Source of the DNA: Rhyacichthys aspro
Lineage: Eukaryota; Chordata; Actinopteri; Gobiiformes; Rhyacichthyidae
Assembly (NCBI GenBank): GCA_036850595.1
Contig: CM072148.1
Span: forward strand, 23,120,731 to 23,184,730
Length of the DNA stretch: 64,000 bases
Reading direction: 5' to 3'
The position numbers and the translations under genes were made by a program. The notes beneath the pieces are model-generated. The model was not told the DNA's origin, searched no databases, and worked only from the letters and a program-made list of their open reading frames with translations. The stretch's first letter is position 1. Each line of letters begins with the position of its first letter. Shown in pieces: positions 25,001 to 37,000 of the stretch.

Positions 25001-28000
25001 GGGTCGGCAGAGGACGACCAAATTTATTTCCCACAAGTGTGTATCTACACCAACATGGTAAATTTTACATTTACTTTAATGTAGATTCTAATCCAGCACA
25101 CATTCATCTGCTTGTGTCTCAGGTGTGTGAATGTTAGTGATAAAGTCCAGCAGTTTGCCAAGGAACAGGAGCGCAACAAGCTTCTGTGCTCCTCTGCACC
25201 TCTTACTACAAGCAGTGGTCACACCTCCCTCGTAACACCCTCCACCTCCAAGACAAACAACGGAGTCTGCAGAAGCCCCTCATCAAAGAAAAAGAAAGTA
25301 GGTTGCAATGCAGTGAAGGATGCTGAGATAAATACAGAGGCAGGCGCCAAGGACATTAACAAAGATGGGCTCCAACAAGAAACCCTTAAGACAGTGCAAA
25401 ACAGTGAGACGATAAAACAGTCTGAGCTCTCTGTTAAGCCTGCAGCTGTTGAAGGTAAGCCTCTTATTCTTATAGTGAATGTATGTAGTGTAAAATGCAT
25501 AGAAAATTGGCATTGGACATATTTGACTATTTCAAATGACGGGCATTTTTTAATTTACTTTGTTGAGATACAATTCAGGCTAGTGTTGTGGAATTACTGG
25601 TTGGTATTTATGTGTTTTATATTCAACAAAGAGACCGTTATTGGTGTAAAACTATAAAGCATTGCCTAATTTACCTGGTCAAAAGTAGGTCATATTTTAA
25701 TGCACATCTTTTTGGTCTGTATTAAGTTCTATTTTGGTGATACCCTAAATGAAATTAGAATATGACTTTTTGGTCATATGGATGGATGGGTGGATGGATG
25801 GGTGTATATGGATATTACCTATAACAGATGATAACAAAACAACAGTTATCCTTGTGCTTATCTTACCTTTGTGAGATCACAAATTGATGAAAATCCATCT
25901 TGTACTGCTCTAACCAAAGTGTTTACACATGACAGGTGACTGATTGTTCAGAACTGGGAGAAAACACTAGCCTGGCCAGCCAGACGACTTTCTCATTGTG
26001 TTACATACAGAGAAAGTCAGTCTGGGATTGCAGGGTTTAAACAGGATTTCAAGGCGGGACCATGGGCAAAACTAATGCTTGCTGAGTAAACCAATCCAAG
26101 AAACCACGGATGTGATGTAAGGAAAGCAAAACCAATTCTAGTTGTCAACAAACCACAGCGTATACCAGCATGGCTAGAGAAAGAAGATGCTTCGTTGACG
26201 GTGAATGACTTCTGTTGTTTTTGTCAGAAAAATCTGAGGACACAGGGTGTAATAATCGAGTTCAGTGCTTATTTCGATTGTAGTAAGCTACCTAAACCTG
26301 GAACTGTTTTCTCGCGCTCAATATGACGCGCACCAAAATCCCGCCTCCCTCGCTACGATTGGTCGGTAAGAAAGAGCCGGAGCAGAAATCGGGGGAAGAT
26401 TGGACAATCCCAGACTGACTTTCTCTGTATGTAATACAATGAGAAAGCCGTCTGGCTGGCCAGGCTAAGAAAACACATCCATATACTGAGAACTTTGTAA
26501 TGTCTAAATACTAAAATATTTTCTTCTCTTTAAGACTAAAATGGTTCAACTATGGAATGTTTTAGCACAATTATCACATTTCATTCCATAAATTGTATTT
26601 TTTGAACCCATTAATTCACCTTTTTCCCATTTCAGGGCATATCCAACAGAAAAATAAAAATAGCTTTTTATATTCAAAAGACACATTTTTTGAAAATAAA
26701 CCTTTAACAGTGTATCATATCAAATCAGTGGTTTTTCATTGACATATTAATTTTTGATAAGAGCACGGAGACAAATGTCTTCGGCAGGAAAGCATTTCGT
26801 GCTCCAAAAGTCAATCTTCATGTTAATGTCAAATGTGTCTCCACACCAAGTAACCATAACGTAAACCCTGAATGATGGCTGTGTCCCGGCCACACCTGAA
26901 ACCTTATTAAAAAACAAATGACTAACTTTTGTTAAGACAGGTCTTTAGATTATTTTGACAAATCATGAAGCCCTTCAGAAAAAAATATGTAGGAGAAGAT
27001 AGTTAAATTATGAAGGCTAAAAACAGGATGGTAACATTTTCAATTCAAAATGGCTGCCTTCCTGTGTGTGATAGGGCGTGGTCCCCTTTGACTTTTTTGC
27101 TCATGATTCCATGCTGAATGTGTATACCAAAATTCATTTGGCTACAACAAACTTGTTTTTTTCACAACTGTAGAGAGGGGCTGGTTGCCATTGGCTTTTT
27201 TGTTCATCATTAGGTCCAAACAAATCCGACAATGGATTTTATTTTTCCCAAAATGGCCACCTCGTTACAGGCCCGTTACAGCCTCCTCCATTTACATAAT
27301 ATCAAACAAACAATAATTTCTGTTGGCTCATGTGAAGATAATTCTGACCAAATATAGAGCGTTTTGAATGAAAACTTAAGGAGGAGATAAGTTTTGAATG
27401 ATGGGTGTGATTTATGGAGTCCCACATTCTACCCACAATGACCGACTTCCTGCTGGATTTGGGTGGGGCTGTAATATATTTTTTTGTCTTGACACGGCCT
27501 ATGTATCTACCAAGTTTTGTTTTTCTACGTTGGAAAAAATGCGCTTTCACTTTCCATAGGCCCAGTGTATTTTGATATTCCAGGGGTCATCACTGAGTCA
27601 TTTTTCAATATTCTTTCTTGGGGACTAAAAATAAAGTTCCTTTTTGTGGGGCTTGAATTTTGTTTAAAGTTTGGTGAGTCTTTGGCCATGTACCATGGGC
27701 CAAAGGCTCTGTTGTTAAGTAAAAATGACCGCATTCCAGATGGTGATAGGGCGCGTTTTTTGCTCCTGATCTGATGCTGGATTTGTGTACCAAATTTCAT
27801 TAGACTATGACAAACTAACTTTTTCACTCCCCATTCACTTTTTTCACACACTTTGGGGGTTGCCATGGCAACACCGTTGTAGGTAGGGGGTCTTTGTTAT
27901 TGGCTTTTTGGTTTGTCATGACAAAAGAGATGTGTGTACCAAATTTTATGTCTCTACGACAAAAATTTTTGGCCCCCATTCTAAATTTGTAGGGAGTGCT

Positions 28001-31000
28001 GGAGAGCCAGTTTTGAAGATAGTCCTTTGAATTGCATATCATTGTGCTCAGGTAATTGATGTGCACAAATGCTTCATTGGGTCCAACCAAATCCAACAAC
28101 ATTTGTGAAAGTTACTGGAGATTTTATTTTTCCCAAAATGGCCGTCTTGTTACAGGCTCGTTACGGCCAGCCCCATTAACCTAAAATCAAACAAAACAAT
28201 ATTTTTGTTGCATCGCGTGTCTCGATAATTCTGACCAAATATAGAACATTTTGGATGAAAACTCTAGGAGGAGATAAATTTTGAATGACTGGTGCGATTT
28301 ATGGGGGAAGATGACAAGATGGAGCAAGTCAAATCAGCGGTGTGGAGATGTATTTTTTTTATTTTTTATAAACTATTCAATTGTTATGGAGAACAAAGCA
28401 CCGCACGTCGTGAAGCCGCCGCCTCTCTCAGGAGTGCGGTCACACTCACAGACACGGAGCCTGGTGTCAGCTGAATCAGGAAGAGGGAGGGGAACAAGAG
28501 CGTGATATATCCAACCACTTTGTCCAGTTATTAACTGTTGTCAAGGGCGTAACTTTGATGTGTAGATTGGTAGGGACATCACAGGCTGTGGTTTTACACA
28601 AAAAGCCAAGAACAGATTATGACAGTTTTGTGTTTATATACTGTTTGGTTCACTCAGGTGAGCTACACCAAGTAAAATGTATTTATACCAGTTTATGATG
28701 GAATTAAGCTGTTGCACCTATAGAAAACAAAACTACTTCCTAATTAGTAGTAGCTAATAGTGGAGGTTTCTTTGGATTATATTAAAGTGTACAATTACTA
28801 CTTTATAAACTACTCTATATTGCTATGTAATATAGAGTAGTTACCGTATTTTCCGGACTATAAGCCGCTACTTTTTTCCCACGCTTTGAACCATGCGGCT
28901 TATACAGAGATGCAGCTTTTCTATTAATTTTTCTTCAGCCCTCAGGGGGGCGCTCTAGCAGGAAGTGCAAAAACGAGACAGTGCCAGTTTTTATTCTTAG
29001 CACATGCAACCCAAGACGTACAACAGCAAAATACGGTAATATTTTTACACCCTCACCCCCTCATAATGGAAAACAAATGAAGTGACAGTGGTTTGGTGTT
29101 CAGTAGTTTCAATGCTCAGGAGGAAGATGAATAGTGACTTGTGGTTTCAGTGCACGGGAGAATGAAGTGACTTTAATAGTTGCGCAGTTGCGCTTTAACA
29201 GTGCGCAGGAAGAAAAAGTGACAGTGGTTTGGTGTTCAGTGGTTTCAGTACGCAGGAGGAAGAAAAATAAAGCAACTTGGTTTTAGTGCACAGGAGGAAG
29301 ATGAATAAAACCATCAATGACTTTCCTGTTTTGTTTGATCAGCACTTTTACTGCCGTGTTACAGGCACTGTTCGGAACAATCAGTTCAGGTATATGAATA
29401 AACACTTATGGTACAAAATCTTTCTATGTAAATATCTTATTTCTCAGCCTGGATATTGGCAGCTTATAGTCCGGTTCGGCTTATATGTGACAAAATATAT
29501 ATTTCTTTTAAATTTTAGTGGGTGCGGCTTATATTTAGGTGCGCTCTATAGTCCGGAAAATACAGTATATCTATATTACATAGCAAGTAGTAGTATATAT
29601 CAATATATATCTTCAAAATTATCATCACCATCCAGATCACTTTACATTGTCCTCTATAGGATTGAAATTAAATTCTGACCCTTGTATATTTAAACTGTAA
29701 TGAGCCTCAGCCTCACGTGCTGTGAACCTGCCTCTCCAGCCATCTCTTTCCCTGAGTTTGAACTGCTGTCAGGCAGGACTATTTCTGACTCCTAACGAAA
29801 TGTATTCCACAATATGGCCTCATTTGGACTGTTTACTGACATGAATCTATGCCTCACCTGACTGAGACCCTGACCCTCCATCCCACTTTGAACGACTGGC
29901 AAGACTAATTCAGTGTCTGTCACCCACTGAATTCATGCACATAATCCATACTTTCAATAAACAAACTGACTAAAGGCACCAATTTAAAGTATGGTGTGCA
30001 TAAAATCTTATTAGGCTACTGTCACTATATACGGTCACCTGAGGCTGCTTCTAAATCTGTGCCTGTGCTATTGGGCAGCACCCTGCTCACTTTGCTCCAG
30101 TCCTGTGTGCCGTCAACCAGAAGCCAATCAGTTATTAATTTAAGCAAATGAGATACAAGATATATGATTTGTTTTTTAACCTGTAATTTTTTATTTATTT
30201 AAGGACCCTTGTGATTCATTTTAAAAATAAGGAATTTAGGGCCCACTTTGACCTTACTTTCTGACCTGATCTATGCTCTTTTTAAAAAAAAAAGTCTCCA
30301 ATATCCATCTATGACAGTTGGCTTGTTGCCTACAAACACACATACACATGTTAATTATATTAATTGTCAGTATAATCTTTTACGCACTCATTTGATAAAA
30401 ACAGATGTCTGTTTGTGGTTGAAAAACACATTTGCCCTGAGTGTGCAGATGACGTGCTAATGAGTTTTATAACAATACTAAACAAGTATTGAAATTGAAC
30501 AGTACTTTTAAATATGCTGCTCTTTTGTAGTTTTAATTTAATTTGAAGAAAACTTCATTTCGCCTCAAGCCTAAAGTAGCGTGGATATGCTTGACCCCTC
30601 TGAGGGGAATAACAGTGGAAGATGGATCAATGAAAAGTTATTAAGCAGCTTTAACACAGAGAGGCACCATAGAAACATACACAATAAATAGTTTCTCATT
30701 TACCAAGTAGAAACGTCTTGTAGAAGCCTTCGAGGTCTTTGTGTGTGTCTTCGAACTCAGAGTCAGACTCTGGGTCGAAGATATACAGCTCAGTTACTCT
30801 CAAAGCCATTGCTGAAAAAGTTATTACTACGATGTACCGTGTTTACTTCAGTCTGTTTCCAGCCTAGCTTGCAGAGCTCTCACGTGACGTCATGAGTGGG
30901 CGGAGCCAACACGGGAGAGCTGAGCCTTAAAGTGACAGCGCCAAATCAGACCGTTCACTTTGGACTCATGATGAGAGCTCATTCAAACCGCTTGTATAAG

Positions 31001-34000
31001 ATAATTATTGTGTGTTTCATGTTGCAAAACGTGATATGGTAACCTAAATGTATCCAAAATACACTGTATAATGTTCAAAATAGTATAATATAGGACCTTT
31101 AATGAAAAAAAAGAAAACAAAATACATTTCAGGTTTTTGATGCAGTGGTATTTTTCTGTCTTTAAGACTGTCCAACACAGTCAAATAAGAAGGAAAAAGT
31201 TACACTAAAGTGCAAACAGAAATAAAATAAAATATAAATAAATATATATCAAGTCGAAATTTTATTCAAATTGGAGAATGGTTTTTGAATCGAGAATGGA
31301 TTTTTAATCGAATCGTGACCCCAAGAATCGATACAAATTCAATCCAGAGATTCCAAGATTCCCACCCTTCGTCTATACTGTGGTAAAAGAGCTGGTCTTT
31401 CTTTTTAGTTGGACAAATCTGCTCATTACAATAAAGTACAAGGGTCTTTATTTATATGATCAAGGGATGCACATTTTGTGCATTTTCGTTAACCGATAAT
31501 TGAAAGCCTTATTAATCAATAATCGGTTAAACATTAACCACATGCATGACGTCACCAAATGTTTACGTTTTTTGTCGGTTTCTGTCCATTGATTGTTAGA
31601 AAATTGAAATAGAGTAGCCCTGCCTGTAACGTTTTACAATAATAAGAAATAACTTCTAATTTCTGCCCACCAAAAAGAATAGCGATCAAACATTACATGT
31701 GTCTAACAATATACAGTGACAAAACACCAGATAATACTCCCAACTAGCAGTTTTTAATATGACAACCAAACATTGAGCCTAAAACTTACCTGTCGAGCAG
31801 CTTATTCCTCACTGTGCCTTCAGCGCTCGCTATTGCTCAAACGATGCACCAAGAACAACTCTGGTTTTGGTTCTTTCATCTGCCATCTTTTTCCTTTTCG
31901 CAGCCACCTCAAACATAGTCTTTCTTTTACAGTTACCTTCATCAGTGTTCTTCGCAGCCATTGTGTAAAACCTTGCTAACGACAAAAATATTAACTAGAT
32001 ATAAATGTAGCCTGAAGCTAACGAGGAGTAGCTAGATGAACAAACTAAAGCTAACGGATGGAGCTAACGCTAGTTAAACAGACTGTCCCCCCCTATCTAC
32101 ACAAATAAATAAAGCGAAAAAGAAAAAAGGGAAATAAATGACTACGTGGTCCTGACAATGGAGCTGCAGGAAGGAGCAGTCTGTGCCTGACAGTGAAGCT
32201 GCACAGTGAGGCTGTTCAACGGTAGCAACGCAAAAGCAGCTGTAAACAGAATACGTGAACGCGCACGCTTCCGGCCTCACGTAGCAGGAGTGATTGACAG
32301 GCTGATTGACCAATAGAACACGCGATGAGAGCGTTTTTGATTGGTTAATGTTATTAAGGCACCACCACTTCCACAATTGACATATAATAAATTTTATTTT
32401 TCAAGACCTCTTATTTTCCGATGTCTTATATGCAAGTAAAAACTAATTTATAAAATATAACAAAAAATGTTTACAAAAACATCTTCTATTCTACCTTTAA
32501 CTCTGCCCTTGTTTACGAAGATACTACAGCCTTCTCTTTACGCATCACCTGGCGCCACAAAGACAGTTCTACTACACTTTATCAGCATTTTCTTGCTTGC
32601 CTTTAGGCATTTATAGGAGATGAGGGGCACACTAGAAAGAAATAAAAACTGTAATGGAAATAAACTCACGCGTGTCCAGTGTTGAGACCTGAGCGCAGTG
32701 TTTTACCGTCCAAACTCTCTAAAAATCCTCAACAGGACATGGTCCTCTTGCACTTTCCCCTTGGCGCTTTTGTTAGCAGCTAACGTTAGCCCACGCACAC
32801 GGCAGTTAAAGCGACCCAAATAAACACGCATTAATGGTCAAGTTCTTAATGACAATTAATCGATTATCGGTTAACCATGAACACCCCTAATATGATCTAT
32901 ATTAAAATATTTAATAGTTTCTATAACAAGAAAGAGATAGATGGACACTGAATGAGATAAGGAGAAAAACAGTTTTGTTATTTTGTCTAATATTAAATGT
33001 TATTTAGAAGTGATTATACACTATTGAAGACATAGTTAGTTGTAACTGATGACCACAACATTTGACACTATGAACCTTTTAGAAACGACTAAAACTACTG
33101 TTGAAATTTTCATAGGTCACTTAAAAGGTTTTACAACTATTAATGCCATCACTGAGTAATTCAATGCATTTGCAAATACTAGCAACTGATACTTTTGTCA
33201 ACACTGTCATTTTTGCGTCAACTGCGTTACTCCGGAGGTTTTGACAATGGATCTGGATGTAGGTTCGATGCCTTGTCAAAACCTTTTCTTGAACATGTCC
33301 TGGATGACTGAGAACCTCCACAGACTTAGTTGTACTTTAAAATGTGTACAGTCTTCTAACACAAGAATTTGCTTTTAAGCCTGCAAAACTATTGTTATCA
33401 CTGATTAAGCTAAAGTGTGAATTTAATTGAGCAGTTCAATTAACAAACATGAAGAAACAAACTTTTTAAAATAAAAAATCTGTACATAGTAAAATAGATA
33501 TTCTTGTTTTTTCCATCAGCCTTGGGTAACATAAATTTTGCTGATTTGTTCCTATTTTAATTTAGACAAGAAATATTTATGGTTTTTGGTGTCTGACTGT
33601 GTTGATGAAGAGCAAGTGATGACAATGCAAAAAATAAATTTTGTTTAAAAATAGAACATTTGGGACGTTGTATCAAAAGGTTACATATGGTAGACATGTA
33701 TATATAATTTATTTGTGTTTAGAGTTTTTTTTTTTTTTAAATATAGTGCTACTTTGTCTCACTTACATACAGATAGGTATGAGTGTGTTTTAGGTCAGAT
33801 AGGTAGGTAAATCTGTGGTTACTTACAATTGATAAATCCAATCACCAACCAGTTATTCATTTAAAGTAACTGCCCTTTGTGACCTGTGATGGTGTCTATG
33901 ATGAAAACTATATTCTGCAGTTCTGCTTTAATAACCAGATCTCATGTCGTTCCCCTTTTGAAGGTGACACTGCCTGCAAAGAGTTCAGACCCAGAGCACA

Positions 34001-37000
34001 GTCTGAACATTCTCCAAGTGCAGGTATGTTTGTTGAAATTGTTTGAACTTAAATTACATTAGATCACATAAACCTACAGCACACAGGCATTAACAATTAG
34101 CTCCAGGGCCTGGGCCTGGGCCTGGGTGTAGCAGCCATATACCTGGATTCTGGTCCTGGGCCTGGATGTAGTAGGTCCTGGGTGTAGCATGTCCTGGGCC
34201 TGGGTGTTAGGAGGTCCATGAAACAGTTCCCTTAGTTTTTTGCAAATATTAGTTCAAATAATGTTACCACTTATCTTTTATATTTACTGAATACAATGTA
34301 GTGATGGTAAAAATGTTTAGAAGTCTAGATTTATGGACTCTTAATGATAATATGGTGATCGCTATCTAGGATAACACAGTATTTACGCTTTCATATATTT
34401 CTAATGTATTTTCTGTACTTCTTTCATTCTCAGGAACTGCCCCACTATTGGAAGGGGAACACTTGAGCCAAAAAACAGCCTCCCCACAGCCCCAGAGCGA
34501 TGAAGCCAGTAAAACCAGAGAGACTGCAATCGTCAAAGATGTCCAACCACAATTAGTCAGTGTCAAGTCTTCTTGTAATCCCTCTGGCATTTTGATAAAA
34601 GGAAGTCATTGTTATTCCCTTCTTTGATTTTTGCAGCTCTCCAGCAGGAATCACCAGACCTACCGGCTTTTGAGAAGGAAAAACTTGATTGTCGAGGCCA
34701 TCCAGGACTTTCAAATTATTGAAGGGCTTTTTCCGTGAGTTAATGTTAACATTCTTAAAAATTGGAATCATCACTAGCTCATAAACATTTTTTTATTCTC
34801 CACAGACTCCAGAAAATAATCAATGATGAAGAGAAGCACATGGGATTGACCTCAAAGTGTTGCAAAAAGACCATTTTGCGCCTGGTTCACGCTCTGGCCA
34901 AAGAAGGCTTAGCCAAAATCTACACCACGACTGTCATACAGGACGGAATAACCAAGAAGGTACATCTTTATTTTACAGCCCTTATTCCAACTTATTCCTT
35001 CTTGTTTGTTGTGTCATTTCTCTTTGATTTCCCATGCTCAGGTGGAGATGTTTGCCCATCCGTCCATTCAACCCACGGATGAGATTGTACAGAGAGTCAT
35101 AGACCAGGTTCGCTTCAAGATCTCCAGCTCTTATACTGTGGGAAGGTAAGAGGAGACAGTAAACATAAATCAAATTTCAAGAAACAAGATTTTATAATCA
35201 AGTATTAGCATTTTAGGAACATAATTACGTCAAAATTTACTGACACACAGTTGTGAATGGGAAGTCTGGGGGGGTGTTTTGAAGTCCACTACATAGAGCT
35301 TTCTTACAGTACTGTGAAAGGGGTATAGCCCTCCTTTCACCTAATCTGTATGTTTTGTATTGTTTATCTTTTTCAATTATTCTGATTATTGATTTCCTAT
35401 TGCTTATTATAATTTGGTTGTGGTTGTTAGGTTTTGTTTACTTTTCCTTGGTTGTGAAGTGCTGTCAGTGGCCAGCTGATAATTGGGGAGAGTGGGCTGG
35501 TTGGGCTGCAGTACTCTTCAGTTAGAAGGGGGGATCTGGAGAGGATTTGTTAAGTTTTGTTGTTTTATTAAAGATTGTATTTGTAAATCTGTTGATTATA
35601 TTGATTTGAACATTATTTAGATGATGAGTTTTGTATTGTTTATTTATTGGTTAATCTGTTTTGACATTGTTTTGGGGCTTTATCTTACTCTCTTCCCTGG
35701 AGGCTAATGGTGCACCAGTTATTTTTTTGTTGGTCTTATGTTTTTTTCATTTAATCCTAGGATGTTTTTGTTATCGTTAAGTTATTTTTTTGTTAATAAA
35801 TTCATTTTTTGGGCACTACCTCGGACTGCTGAACTGCTTATCGAAAACGTCCAGTTTTAATACTACAAGTACATTATTTTTTGAGACAGACATTTGGGTA
35901 CTATGGTGCACTCCAAGACAGTTTTACAGCCAGCAGACAAGAGCAACTGATCTAAACGCAACAGTAATGCCTATCTCTAATAATGCATTGTTGGAAGCTC
36001 TATTAAGCATACTTAGGTTGATAGTGTTTATTGAATTGATCAGAAAAGACCATTTGTTTAAAATGGTCCTCGCCATATTGAAGGGGATAGACAGATATCT
36101 TTGGAAAAAATGCCATTCTAAAAAAATGTCTGGAACAAACTGAACTGATTTTTAAAGACTGGTGTGAGGTAACAAGCAATTACCGTATTTTCCGGACTAT
36201 AAGCCGCTACTTTTTTCCCACGCTTTGAACCATGCGGCTTATACAGAGATGCGGCTTTTCTATGAATTTTTCTTCAGCCCTCAGGGGGGCGCTCTAGCAG
36301 GAAGTGCAAAAACGAGACAAACGAGGCAGTGGTAGTCAGTACAAACAAGAAAGCGCCAGTTTTTATTCCCAAGACGCACAACAGCAAAATACGGTAATAT
36401 TTTTACACCCTCACCCCCTCATAATGGAAAACAAATGAAGTGACAGTGGTTTGGTGTTCAGTAGTTTCAATGCTTAGGAGGTAGATGAATAGTGACTTGT
36501 GGTTTCAGCGCACGGGAGAATGAAGCGACTTTAATAGTTGCGCAGTTGCGCTTTAACAGTGCGCAGGAAGAAAAAGTGACAGTGGTTTGGTGTTCAGTGG
36601 TTTCAGTACGCAGGAGGAAGAAAAATAAAGCAACTTGGTTTTAGTGCACAGGAGGAAGATGAATAAAACCATCAATGACTTTTCTGTTTTGTTTGATCAG
36701 CACTTTTACTGCCGTGTTACAGGCACTGTTCGGAAACAATCAGTTCAGGTATATGAATAAACACTTATGGTACAAAATCTTTCTATGTAAATATCTTATT
36801 TCTCAGCCTGGATATCGGCGGCTTATAGTCCGGTGCGGCTTATATGTGACAAAATATATATTTCTTTTAAATTTTAGTAGGTGCAGCTTATATTTAGGTG
36901 CGCTCTATAGTCCGGAAAATACAGTATAATAGCATGTAAAAGTAGGTACGTTGAGTGAAGTTGATGGACTAGCTAATATTTAAGTTTTTATTTTGTTTAC

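Larger units (their letters stand above)
25455..33963. other. gtf3c1 intron 10, 8.5 kb and repeat-filled
   Basis: Holds the MITEs and repeats listed separately (25970-26465, 27050-28305, 28370-28600, 28844-29565, 31462-32889) and the minus-strand exon-like ORF at 30704-30809. Nothing was recognised in 29570-30700 or 32900-33960. Confidence 0.6.

Noticed and set aside
27525..27866. 113-codon minus-strand frame in gtf3c1 intron 10
   Set aside because: Falls inside the unclassified repeat array, with overlapping frames on both strands and no domain.
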